The translations under genes and the position numbers were made by a program. A stretch of 64,000 nt of DNA from Laguncularia racemosa (taxonomy: Eukaryota; Streptophyta; Magnoliopsida; Myrtales; Combretaceae): assembly GCA_037954665.1 (NCBI GenBank), contig JBBMOL010000009.1, forward strand, positions 682,001 to 746,000, given 5' to 3'. The notes below the pieces were generated by a model, which worked only from the letters and a program-made list of their open reading frames with translations, ran no database searches and was not told where the DNA came from. Below are positions 36,330-47,800 of this stretch, in pieces. Positions within the stretch are counted from its first letter, which is position 1; each line of letters opens with the position of its first letter.

Positions 36330-39300
36330 AAGCTTATTCTATCTTCAAATCAATTTCTGCAAGTTTTGCTAAAATCCTCTTGTGTTGGTCCACTAAGTCT
36401 TGACAATTTAGCACCTTTTGTGCTTCAATTGTAATAGGCTCTATGCTACTAACCTTAAATTTCAAAGCTTGTGCCCCTTCAACACTATCTATGATGAGTT
36501 TTAGTTCCTTCTTAGATAATGAACTATAGTGCCTATTTAGAAGAGTCATAGTTTGGTTAAGCATCGATACCATAGTGGTATTTAGTTTAGAACCCTAGCA
36601 AATTGCTTATGACTAAAATTCCTCCTTTAACTGGTATAAATGCTCCAATGAATGCAAGAGTTGTGAGTGAACCATGAATCTATGAAACGAAGCCACTACT
36701 AGTACACTAAAAAACCTTTATTCAATTTGTCTCAACATTTTAATGACTAGGGGAGGAGTGATACTAGAAAGGGTTACAAGTGAGGTAACTTGACTATAAA
36801 AGAAGAGGTGTATCACGAGACACAGTAACATCAATAGAAGTTTCATTCAATATCCTATCCATTTGACCATCAAAGAGTCCTGCATCTCTCAAAACATCCA
36901 CGTATGCTTGAATATCATGCTCATCAAAGTGCTTAGCACCAAATCCAATCTACTTTTTCATGTTGTTAAGTTCCTCAGGTACTCCAATTTCATCATTACC
37001 AATCTCATCCATTTGAATGGTAGGATTTGTCTCACTGTTATTACTTGGTAAGAACTCATTCTACTTGTTAATGATACAAACAGGAGTACTCCCTCCACTA
37101 TTGACGGTGCACTTAGGGGTACCCTCTAAATCAACCATCTCATCATCCTCTTCTTCATTTACAATCTCAACGATAGCCAAATGATCTTTAATTTAAAGTT
37201 CCTTGCCAACACCATATCGATTTGAGAACGATACAATGCAAGGTGAAGTCAATTTCGAAGGGTTGGCATCTTTTGAGGTATTCATGACTATATTACTAGG
37301 TCCTTTATTCTCATATCTACACCCCATAGGAGAATTAGTGGTGATTTGATCTCTTTTATCCTATAAGGGAAAAAAAGGGAAATGAGTACATAGGAATAAT
37401 TAAAGTTAGAGAAGTAATAGTAAAAAATAAGAATAAGAAATGTTGATAACAATAATACCTCTTGAATGTAAGAGTGTTTTACTTGTCTCATAATAAGCGA
37501 AGGAAGAATAAAATGACCACTCGGTGCCTTATTCTTCGTATTAGTAGATGACTTTGCCTTTTCACTCAAAAGATGAAATTGAAATTTATACTTGAAAATA
37601 TGCTCCTTAAGTAGCTCTTCTTTGATCGCCTTAAATATGTACTCTTTAAAATCACCTAAGCAATTAGTCCAATATGTCAACCATCTAATAGAAGCAAAGC
37701 CAGAGCATGATGAAGAGGAGAAGTATAATTACCTGACTTCCAAATAAAGATCTCTAAAGTCTGCCCGGTTGAGTGATTGGCAACATGCATCAAAGTCCTC
37801 ATTAATGTATATAGTTTGAAGAACTCCCTATTTAAATCTGAACTATCGAGCAACTTTGTGAGGCAAATATAGCATGTCCCTACACTTTAGAAAACAGCTG
37901 GAAGAGTCTTTTCAATCATGAAGGAAAGGAAGGCCCTTAGGTGAGCACCACAAGATAAACCTAACTTCACTAGCATTAAATTTCTCTTAAACCTCAAGTA
38001 GATTCACTATGTCTTTTGATCCTTTGGGATAAAACTTTGATTACCATAAATAGCAAGCTAACCTACTTGTGAAAGGCCAGAAGTTCACCTTCTTCAGATC
38101 ACATGGAATAGTGAACCTAAAAGCTTTTTGTCAATCTAAGCAAAGGCTTAGGGCTCGGCAGGATTGGGTGAACTATTTAGCAAAAAATACTTGTAAAATA
38201 CCACATTGATATGTAACAATATGGTGTAATGTCCATTCAACCGAACTGAAGCTTTGTGATACAAGTTAAGACACCAATACAAGGAGCTAAGATAGAATAA
38301 TCCCAAAGAAAAACGTGTGTCGCGTGCTATACAAACAACTAGATGAAAGAACCGACGATTAACACCATCCGCTAGACTACTAAAAAATACACACAAAGAT
38401 AACCAGTATACTAGGAAAGCCTCAAGCTTGTACCAATGAATAGCAAAAAGCAATATACAATTCAATTAAACTAAAATTTACATAACATAAAGAGGCCATG
38501 ATGTACAAAATCAAATACTTACTTATATCGATCATTTGTATCATTTGAATCTTTTTGCTTGAACAAGTACTTGATCCATGTAGAGAATGCGGATTTCTTG
38601 TGATTATCAATGGCCACCTCCATTGCTGCTTCTAAGGTTGATATGCCTATCTCATCTTCTCTAGAGATATTAGCGATGGTGATATCTATCAACCCAAAGT
38701 CACAAAAATGTAGGAGCGTACATACGTCTTCTAATGTAGGAGTGATTTTACCCCAAGAAGTCACAAAAGTGTGTGTTTATATGCTCTAATGAGTTATGAT
38801 GCTTCACCAAAAATTCATTTTGTTTGGATAAGGAAACCTAAAGCGAGAGGAAATCATTATAGGGTAATAGATTTCTACAACCTCTAGAGTATCTACACAT
38901 CTTAAATTTTCTATAATGTTTAATTTAGATAAGGAAACACAAAGCGAGAGGAAATCATTATAGGGTAATAGATTTCTGCAACCTCCAAAGTATCTACATA
39001 TCTATAATGTGATTCGCCCAAAGACGTCATCCTAGCACAACTTGCTTAAGAATGAAAAATTGAGTGTCTAAAAGGGGAAGTTCTCCCCTTTCATTCCTAA
39101 AGAGTAGTATAGAACCTTCTCTATATTCTCTCTATCTTCAACCTTAGGGTCCTACTTTATGAAATGCCAAGTGCCATTAGCATATTGGTGCTCCTACATA
39201 TCTCTTTCATCTATACAAGTTCAAAAGAAATCCCTCTTAAACGTTAGGTCAGGCCATTCATTTCGGTAGGAAGGCACTATAGGTACGTGACCATCTAAAA

Positions 39301-39370
39301 ATGCCACTATTTCTTTACCTTTGTCACTATTGCCATTACGTGACTTGCTCTTTCTAATGTCTCTACCCAT
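36330..39370 (-). pseudogene. plant mobile domain (PMD) protein, antisense within retroelement
   Basis: On the minus strand, starting near an ATG at 39370 (MGRDIRKSKSRNGN), scattered segments match the order of PMD proteins (PF10536, as in MAIN and MAIL1). TSWGKITPTLEDVCTLLHF (38764 downward) is the early domain motif. LEAFLVYWLSLCVFF, GVNRRFFHLVVCIARDTRFS and LGLFYLSSLYWCLN (38440-38260) are the core with the YWLS motif. ASVRLNGHYTILLHINVVFY follows. A Lys-rich part lies at 37680-37460 and a coiled-coil-like tail (KKELKLIIDSVEGAQALKF) at 36573-36334. Many stops and frameshifts, and perhaps introns, break it. It lies between integrase and the 3' LTR in reverse orientation. Confidence 0.6.
38828..39020. 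repeat. 101 bp tandem duplication in the PMD region
   Basis: ATAAGGAAAC, CAAAGCGAGAGG or TAAAGCGAGAGG, and AAATCATTATAGGGTAATAG occur twice, starting at 38828 and 38929. The second copy lacks about ten bases near its end. The duplication falls inside the early part of the antisense PMD remains and would alter its reading frame. Confidence 0.8.
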
Positions 39371-39663
39371 TGCAAGTGGTAGGAATAGTTAAATCTGATC
39401 ACTACCACTTAAGGGAGGAGAGGAGGATGAGAGTCTTTCGATGGCCTCATTGCCTACAAAAGATAAATAAATATAGGTTAGTCTTATAATTGGAAAAGAA
39501 GAAGTGCTAAAAATGTCAAAATCAATAGAATCTCATTAAAAAAAATACTTTAAGATCACGTAAAATATATGGAACTAAGAAATACATATGAGAGATAGTT
39601 CAAGTGTAAGAGAATAAATATAATTTAAATCACTTAGTAGGAAATGAAATCTACATTCAGTAG

Positions 39664-39725
39664 ATTCAAACCCATGACTTAGAAGGCTCTTGCGTATATG
39701 AAACCAAGCCATTGGAATCGTCAAT
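39664..39725 (-). mobile_element. tRNA-like segment, possible SINE
   Basis: On minus, AATGGCTTGGTTTCATATACG is followed by CATGGGTTTGAATCTACTG, a B-box-like word. The spacing resembles the segment at 40668-40743, suggesting related SINE heads. No poly(A) tail or target duplication could be fixed. Confidence 0.3.
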
Positions 39726-39869
39726 GACTACTATTTGTTTCATTTGTTCCCAGGTCCACATCTCTATGCTGATCTAATTGTTGTAGTAGCAATCACTAGA
39801 TAGGTTAACTAGGCGAATATGCTTCTCCAACTCAAGCAAAAGAGCTTTAATACCTATAGAACTAATGGT

Positions 39870-40122
39870 CTATTCTACCAATGCATGCCATGTTTTTCTA
39901 TAATTTTCAATAAAAAAGGGGCCACCTCTAAGTCCATGAAAGCTCTCCTCTATTAATAATATGTATGTTATGATGATGGGTATACTCCCTTCTCCAATTT
40001 TTGGAGTTCGTAGACCACTGAGGATCTTCATAGTGCCTTTGATAGCGCCTGAGGCCACTACATTTAGCATGCATCCCCTCTTCTGCTAGAAGGAGTAGCC
40101 TTATAAGAATAGCACCAACCAC
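39870..40122 (-). other. two overlapping open frames upstream of the PMD remains
   Basis: Frames of 66 and 64 codons overlap in different registers. Neither shows a domain I recognise. They could be upstream coding remains of the same antisense unit or chance; the context (same strand, same element) is the only support. Confidence 0.2.
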
Positions 40123-40667
40123 ATCGCTACCTCCTAAAATTTCTTCTCAGGACTTGGCCAGAAAAAAAATCATGTGGCATTGGATGAAAATGCTTTTGTC
40201 TACTGAAAGATAGTAGATATAAGTTTCTTAGGACATCCATTAGCATGACCGTCTGCCTGGCCTTCCTCTACTAAAAGAGTTGCCAAACTAGCTATACTGT
40301 AGATGCAGTAGAATACCTATGCCAATATTGATTCATGTACACATGGCTTTTGAAGTGGGAGCCAAAATAGATAGAATCCTTGGTTTTAACTCACTCGTTC
40401 CCTCTAACACTTGCATTATTTTGTTCTTTATTGTAAGATAACCTACCAGGTGCTCGCATGCCACTTGGATGCGCACTAAAACTATAGCTATTCCTAGAAG
40501 TGCAGATAATATGTATAAGAATTCTCTATGCTGCTCGAATCTTGCTCAATAAGATTTTCATAATTGCAAATTCTCTCCTCTTAGATTCGACCCCATGGCT
40601 AACAACAAAAATTAGGCGCACATTGGACCAGTTAAATTGTTAGCTTAGTCTCATTATTTAAAGAAAT

Positions 40668-40743
40668 GCATCAAGCGTGACTCGAACTCACAATATTTAA
40701 CCTCATACACGCAAGCAATGGCTTAGCCTACTAAGCTAGGATT
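40668..40743 (-). mobile_element. tRNA-derived SINE head or tRNA pseudogene
   Basis: Read on minus, TAGCTTAGTAGG fits the polymerase III A box (TRGCNNAGYNGG) and, about 45 bases on, GAGTTCGAGTCAC fits the B box. The stem partners of a real tRNA are not all present, so a SINE head or tRNA-related repeat is more likely than a functional tRNA gene. A second B-box-like GGGGTCGAATCTAAG lies next to it at about 40575. Confidence 0.5.
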
Positions 40744-43700
40744 CTTCTCCATTCTAACTTGCAACTTGTAAACCTTCGTATAAACACACCCTGTGGCTCA
40801 GACTAGGGGATATAAAACACACATTTTAACTAGCTCAACTTTAGGGGATATAATATTAGTAAATGTAGTACACGGGGATCGAACACTTTGCATTCCACCC
40901 TCCATACTTTGTGAGTCTCACATAGTGCTTGTTTGCTCTAAGTGTTCTGTAAGCTTACCTTACAACTAGTAATAAGGTCAAATCCAGTAACCATTCCTAA
41001 AAGTAGCATTTGGGTCCAATTAGGAAGATGAAGACAAGAAACCAATATTAACTGAGTACTTGTTCAATATATCTTTTTGAAATGCCATATGATGGTTTTC
41101 ATGTGGTTTACGATGGGTCATTGCTTTAATAGCTTTAGCAAAACTTATTTTGTTTGTATCTCTTGTCCACTTGAAATTAGAAGAATAATGATCATAGTTT
41201 GGCTCATTGAAAGAATCTATGTGACCAGTAGTGGGTATATTCAAAGGAAGGATAAGCAACTTTACTTTCATATGAAGTCTCATAAAAATGTTTGAAATTT
41301 CTAAAAAAAAATTAAAAAAAAAAAACATGCGTGGGGTGCAAAAATGCTCCACCACATCTGTTTACAGTCAAATGGTGCACATAAGCAGGTTTATCCGATG
41401 GAACGTGAGAATGCCGCATGTAATGGTGCGAGTCTCCAACAATTTGCACTTTACACCTTCCCGGTAAATAATAATAAAAAAAAAAAATTCACAATGTAAG
41501 ATGAGCAACATTTTTTTTTTTCCTGAAGTGTCATTCTAGTACCAATCAAGAAGCCAGTTAGGCACATGTGTAATAATGGTAACACAGTCGTTATCCCCAA
41601 CCTGATTTGTGGAAAAGAAAAGAAATCTACATGAAGCTAAGCACGCAATATGATCCGGTAGTGGCAAAAGAAAAGTATAAACCATCGATTCAACTGCTGG
41701 TCTAGACTTCACATCCTCAGTGTTGATAAACATCTTCCATCACCTCCTCCTATGCAAAGTAGCTTGCTGTCCAGCCCCATGCACAAACGAGCCATCCCGT
41801 AACAGACTATCATTTTTATCTGCTAGCACAGGCAAGCCAACAAATTCAATTAGGCCTCAACAGCCATCCCAATAGCCTATGCAAATGCAGGGTCAATTCT
41901 CTGAGTCATCTATACATGTACATCCTCCTTTAAGATATCAAATTCAAACACAAACCTTGACATTGTCATGGTTGGTTTTCAAATTCACTTGGAGAATGCA
42001 TCTCGAAATCACATCCCCTCTAGCCTTTCAATTAGAATTTAATTCCTGATATGAATTTGATCATTCTCAAGTGAAACATATAAAGTTTTCACAAAAGAAA
42101 AGATTACATTACCAAATTATCAAGTTATACCTTAATCTGCAGAAATAGGAAGCAATCTACCAATGCAAAAAGAAAAAAAAAATCCAACCTTAATTGCAGG
42201 CAAAACACAACTCATCAGCAACTTCCAAATTGTCAAAAGATACCCCTTAGACAATCCTCACCAATGTTATATTTGTTTTCCATTTACAGAATGAGCTAAT
42301 ACCCATACTACATTCCTTTTCCCATTCAAAGGAGAATTTGGCATCCAAATCTAAAACAATTAGCTTGAAACTCTCATGTTATTTGACACCATGTCCATTC
42401 CCTCTGAAACTCTCACAATTAGCTCAAGCAACTTGTTATTAAATTCTCACACACACAAAGCAAGCACACATGGTTCAGTATTTTAGGCTACACTACATAT
42501 TAATAACAATAACAAGAATACAAAAACCTATGGTACCGGCAATACCCACAACTTATTAGCTCTAATACACATAAAAAAAGAAAACCTGAGTATGTGCCAA
42601 CAACTTAAAGGAAGAGGTCCTATGAAAAAATATTTCAGTCCACCTATTTAGCAAGAGCATTGATCTAATACTCAATAGAAGCATATAAAGCAAATTTTGA
42701 GAGAACCACACAAATCTAAAGGCAATGTATTTCCTTTCTTTTTTTTCTTTTTAATATATTAGTGCGAAACATGGAAGTTTGGACAAAGAAGCATATTTAT
42801 GTAATCAAATCAATCTAGTACAAGTAAATAAAAAAGAGACAAGAACTCGAATGAACATGCACTCCATAAAAAAAAGGATGGCAGAACCAAGCAAAGTAGT
42901 TCATAACAATACACATACTTGAGTAGGCCTGATTTTTTCCATGAGTCGCAAAATGAAGATTCTAGTCCTTTCTTCAAACCTTAACCAACTTTATAGACAG
43001 TTCTTTGATATTGTTGTTCTACTAAAAATCTCAGAGTAACTTAGACTTCACATATTGTAGCTTTATCGTACTCCAACCTTTAAATGGTTTTCAATTGTCA
43101 AATTTTTTTTGGGATACTAAGTGAAGGGTCTAAAAAATGTGAAATAATGAAAGATGAAGATTAGGAATATATGGAAATGGTGCACTCTAGCTAGCTAGTA
43201 CTTGCTGCAACAACCAGAATGTCCCGTGAAAATGGACAAACACGTGGTCCAATCTATAAGTAATACAGTCTCCCCAATCGTTGCCCAAAGACTAAGTTAA
43301 CTGAGTGACTAGTTAAAAAAAGTGTAGAAGATGAAGGAACAAGCACTTGAAAAGAAGAGGAAGAGAATGCAAATGAGTCCAAAACTTGTAGGCTAAGAAG
43401 ATAAAAATGGAAGAGAAGGAAGGTTAGAGAATATGCACCGACCAGAACGCAACAAGAAGTTAAAAAAAAAAATAGAATCACATGTGATTGTAGATGCACA
43501 AACAGATGACACCTCACCTTTCTAGTAATGTGCTTGAATAACAGAATATATGCTAATGTGAAATGTGATGCTTATCTACAACGCAATCACGGTTGGGAGG
43601 ATGCTGAGCGCCATTGTGTGAGCTTGTAACTCAAACGGGGGCAATGTTATATTGGAGCATAGTCCCAGATCCACTGGGCTGCACTTGGTGTGGCATTTGC

Positions 43701-44070
43701 AGGCTTGCCCAATCCAAATCTAGAGTTGGTCTGCGACATCCGAGCTAAAATCTAGGTATCTGTCCTTATTATCATATGGATCTCCCGATGCAGTGGTTGA
43801 AATTGTTCACTTGTTGGTCAGGGAGGGGTCTATTGTTCACTTCATCGTTGACACAGTCCATAACGGTGGGCTAAAGTGATGAGAGTCGACCTTTAAGTTT
43901 AACTGAATGATGAATATATTGTTTTGGCAATACAGAATGTGAGCAATAGATTTGTATCGCTTAAAGAAAAAAAAAGGGATGCATATTGTGTGTTTGAAAA
44001 AAAAAAAAAAAAAAAAGCAGGAAGCATTTGATGCGCTCTACATGGATCAATAGAGACATTGCTATAAGCG

Positions 44071-44290
44071 TGTGCTTTCCAAACAGGCTGTTGGCTTATG
44101 CTTTGCTTTTGGGAGCAGCCCTTTTGTCTTATTATGTACAAAAAAGAAGAAAAATTGCACATACATGCTCACGAAGACTCAAACCTAGGTCTTTTGCATG
44201 CTGTGTGGGTGTATTTTCCAAACAAGTCATTGGCCTGTGCCTTGCAATAAAGAGTCCCCCTTTTGCTTTATTGTTTATACTTTGATGAAA
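44071..44290. repeat. duplicated tRNA-like module flanked by A runs
   Basis: TTTCCAAACAGGCTGTTGGC at 44076 and TTTTCCAAACAAGTCATTGG at 44214 start two related modules 139 bases apart, both going on to a TGC-TTTGC or TGCCTTGC word. On minus, AGGTTTGAGTCTTCGTGAGC is B-box-like. A runs flank the pair (43998-44016 and 44287-44295). It could be a dimeric SINE. Confidence 0.35.
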
Positions 44291-44807
44291 AAAAAATATA
44301 TGAGTCGTAATTAATATGCATTTATACCAACACAAATAAGAGTTGAAAAAAAAAAAAAAAAAGTGAAGCCCTTCAAGTGTTTCAAGCTAATGAGATATCC
44401 AAAGGAAAATAGTGATCTTCGTAAACTCATTTCTCAGTTGATACTAGAAATATCCTCTACTAGTTCTTTCCTTATGTGAAAGCCTCCATGAAATATGAGA
44501 GGGATTTGTGGAAATAGTAACAAAGTTTAATCCCTTGGAGAATATGGACATAGAATTAATGTGAGGTAATCAATTTAGCAAAAAAGGAAATTCATACAAA
44601 ATAAATAGAAGACTTGATCCAATCAGGGCTAAGATCATCGGCTATTGAAAATTTATTCACAAAGAAATGAAACTCTTGACCAAGTAAATGCACTTGGTAG
44701 TAGTGCAGCTGCTATAAAGCGCATATGCGCCAAGTAGTACATTAACTATTTTGTAAGGCTTATTCGATACCCAAAACCCCTTCGACTTCGTCTAAAGAAG
44801 TTTTGTT

Positions 44808-44818
44808 AAGAGGAAAAA
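44808..44818 (+). other. polypurine tract
   Basis: AAGAGGAAAAA lies directly before the TG of the 3' LTR. This is where plus-strand DNA synthesis is primed in LTR retrotransposons, and it shows that the 44819 LTR is a 3' LTR with internal DNA to its left, not a solo LTR. Confidence 0.6.
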
Positions 44819-45400
44819 TGCAGAGGGCTAAATTTGGTTCATAGGCTCTTAACCTAATATTTTAATGGATTTAACTCTTCGGCTAAAGTGATGGTGCTAA
44901 AAAAATTAAGTCTATGATTTGGGATTATCATAGGAGATTTGGTAAGGTGGGCTTAGGGTAAGGCCTACTAGATCAATTGGTTCGATCTAACTTTTCTCAA
45001 TAAAGCTCACACATTAGAAGCTTCTAATGGGCCTAGACTCATGAAAAGCTCATATAGGAGCTTATTTACTCAAAACCATTGATCGTCATTAGCATCTGAG
45101 AGACGAAATTCATAGATAAACACTATAAATACCCAAAGTATTCTCTTTCAAATGAGACTCTTCTTGGGAAAAAACATCGTTACTCAGTTGAATTTCCCTC
45201 ATAAGATCAAAGCCGCAATATACCTAAGAACACTCACCAGTCACCACAGTGTTGAGCCTTATTCGAGATCACCTACTTCTCCTCCTCATCTCATTCACCT
45301 CTAATCATCCTCATACGTGCCACTTCTCTTATTAGGTCATGTGTAGCATTTTATCATGCAACACACACATGACCTTCGCACTTAGACCTACACCTCCACA
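44819..45400 (+). repeat. 3' LTR of the Tat-type element
   Basis: It begins TGCAGAGGGCTAAATTTGG and ends CACCTCCACA, 582 bases. It aligns with 29862-30475 throughout with frequent substitutions. It contains ACTATAAATACCCAAAG (TATA box) and TCTCAATAAAGCTC. CTCTT follows directly, against CCCTT before the 5' LTR. Confidence 0.75.
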
Positions 45401-45796
45401 CTCTTTTGAAAAAAAATAAAAAATTCATAAGTATTGAAGATATTCAAAAACTTAAAATATGAAAAATTAGAACTCTCTCCTTTTCTAATTTTGTAAAAGT
45501 TTGCAACTTCATTTTAAAAGCATAAAAGAGACAATGTCATGTTACTTAAACTTTACACAATCTACTATTTGAACTTTCAAGTTGAAATGTGGCACTCAAT
45601 TAAAAGATCAGTTGTTTGCATTACTACATAAACAATTTCGCAAGTCTCTATTTGTCGAATTGTATTTTTCAGCAAATAGGCATTACTAACGTGCCATTTT
45701 ACATTTAGATAACACACAAATAACACTTATACATATTTTAATATTATTAATGTCAAATGGCATGCTACACAGCTAATTAAAAAATATATATATTGG

Positions 45797-46730
45797 GCAA
45801 ATTATATGGGCTATCTTTGAAAATTTTTTAAATTACATGGACTTCTACTTTTATAAAGGTCAACATTTATCCTCAGAAAAATTAACCTGGCTACATGTGT
45901 GTATATTGTTGTTGGCATGGACAATGACGTGGTATTAATTAAATATATTTAATAGAAGAAACATCATATTTGGAACCAAACTTTGTTATTTTTTTATAAT
46001 TAATTACCTAAAATTTTTAAATACTAATTTGATACCTGAACTTTATATATAATTACATAAATGGAGTTAGTCAAGATATCAAAAATGACATCCAAAATTT
46101 ATCGAAAGTAAATTGATAATTTTAAATTTTAAGCAGATCGGCAAAATTCATATATCCAATATGATCTTTAGCCTATTTAACTAGTTTGAAAAAAAAAAAA
46201 AAAACAGAAGCGCACTAGAGAGGACGTCGCGATTCAACTCATCATTGTGTTAAATTTTAATTTTTCAATGTGTAACATTTTAGCTCCTAAACGCAAAGGG
46301 AGAAAGGAAGAAGAATCCCCTTTTCTTGTTCTTGCCCCTAATCTTGTCATAGTGAAACAATGGATAATGCTATACTTATGTTCTAGTCTTAATAAGAAGA
46401 AATTAAAGGTCAGGAATCCTAATAAATTGATACCACTTTCTTTTTTTTTTTTAAGAAGCACAAGTAACATTCTACTTTTAATATTCGTCTCATTTCCTTT
46501 ATTTCTTCTTACACGAAGTTAATCCTTTATAATATATTGCGGTAGGGAGTTTTTTTTTTTTTTTCCTGTTTTTGGCGTTTGTTTATTTATATTTTTGCAT
46601 TTATTAATTAAATATATTTAATTAGTGCCAGTCATTATCTATGCCAGCAACAAGATACACACAGGTTTTAAAAAAAACGTGGAGTCGGTGCAATCTTTAA
46701 AGTTTTTCAAAGATATTTGGTGTAATTTAC
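45797..46730. mobile_element. element with long terminal inverted repeats, about 0.93 kb
   Basis: The left arm, from GCAAATTATATGGGCTATC at 45797 through GTGTGTATATTGTTGTTGGC to ATTAAATATATTTAAT near 45955, reappears inverted at the right, from about 46590 to 46730 (minus strand starts GTAAATTACACCAAATATC). Arms of about 150 bases enclose some 630 bases without a transposase. Arms this long suggest a non-autonomous Mutator-like element. A nine-base target duplication was not evident. Open frames at 46234-46522 overlap on both strands and look like chance. Confidence 0.6.
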
Positions 46731-47199
46731 TTTAAAATAAAATATAATATTTTGGTTAAACTTTTTTAAGCTTGTCCAAATAAACTGAAATAGATCATAT
46801 AGATCATCTTCTCTCTACCATCTCATCAATGAAATTATCATCAAGATCAGCTAACTAAATCGATTTAGAAAAACCATCATAGCTCAAATTTTGAGATTGA
46901 GATATAGGCTAAAGAAAGAAAGCAACAGTAGCGCAATGACAGGTTCTAATTACCGATTACAAAAACGCTTGTATTTCTATGTACCGTTCGAGGACATACT
47001 TGAAACAAATTAATTTTACAATTTAACTAAATTAAAAATGAGCATTGAAAGTAAGTTCAAAGCAGCAATCCATCAAAGAAAATTGAAATAAATAAATAAA
47101 CGAAAATATATAAAAGTATTAATTAAATTCAAAGAAATTAATTAAGTAGAATTAGGAGATCATGAAATAACCAAAAAAATTGCCAAATTAAAATCTAAG
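46731..47199. other. AT-rich intergenic DNA
   Basis: No coding sequence or clear repeat border seen between the inverted-repeat element and the following LTR-like region. Confidence 0.5.
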
Positions 47200-47800
47200 T
47201 ATTAATTAAATATAATCAAGGGTAAAATTAAAATTCTGGAAATAGAATTACTAAATTAACCTTACTTTGGTATTTAAATCTAGAGGGTAAGCTAGTAATT
47301 TAAATAATTTAGATATTTAATAACTAATTTTACCCAAGTGCCCTTAAGCAATATTAGTTGAGGAGGGGTAAGTAGGTAAATGGCATAATAATTTGAATTA
47401 GAGGGTATTTAAGCCTAAATAGGTTCTAGAACTCTCGTTTCTCTCTCCCACTCAATCGAAACACTCTCTCTCTCTCTCACGTCTGCTCTCTCTCTCTCTC
47501 TCTCGACCTATCTCAATTCTCTCATCTAAACACAATCTCAAGCTTACCTAAGCTCATTAATGGAGTCCTATGGCTAATTAGTGGGTTTCCAACATAATTT
47601 TAGCTAATTCCAAGCTTTAGAAGATTAATTAGGTAAATAATTAAACTTTTAGAGTTGGGATTTAGTTTTGGAGATTCAACTGAGGTTAAATCCAAGCTTA
47701 AGTTAGTGTTTACTCAAGGAAATCAAGCAAAGAAATGAAGAACAAGAGGAGGCTAGTGCATCCAAGGATGGTCGTGACATACAAGTCTAGGTAAGTGCAA
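47200..47800 (+). mobile_element. LTR-like promoter and leader with CT microsatellite
   Basis: A TATA-like GAGGGTATTTAAGCC at about 47401 is followed by CTCTCGTTTCTCTCTCCCACTC, a (CT)n block (47463-47503), a long A/T-rich leader and a splice-donor-like TCTAGGTAAGTG at about 47787. The segment at 51.46-52.0 kb has the same architecture (TATA, CCTTCTTCTC leader, AGCAAGGTAAGTC). This plan is typical of long LTRs of plant Ty3/gypsy chromoviruses. A host gene promoter with a 5' UTR intron is the alternative, but no coding exon follows. Confidence 0.4.

Larger units (their letters stand above)
40123..44807. other. non-coding 3' part of the Tat-type element
   Basis: No protein similarity was recognised. 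The stretch holds tRNA-like segments, A runs (about 41308-41326, 41479-41489, 43998-44016, 44346-44361), a T/C-rich part at 42725-42755 and short featureless open frames (41020-41355, 43254-43517, 44028-44285). Long non-coding 3' regions are common in Tat elements; nested insertions are also likely. Confidence 0.45.
29862..45400 (+). mobile_element. Ty3/gypsy Tat-type retrotransposon with antisense PMD region
   Basis: Two related LTRs (29862-30475 and 44819-45400) in the same orientation bound 15.5 kb. Inside, in order on plus, are gag remains, reverse transcriptase, RNase H, a second RNase H and integrase. A second RNase H after the first is the hallmark of the Tat lineage. A polypurine tract ends directly at the 3' LTR. 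Flanking five bases are CCCTT on the left and CTCTT on the right, four of five matching. Between integrase and the 3' LTR lies a long minus-strand region with plant mobile domain protein remains. All genes carry stops, and the LTRs are clearly diverged, so the insertion is old. A solo LTR beside a second element is the alternative. Confidence 0.65.
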
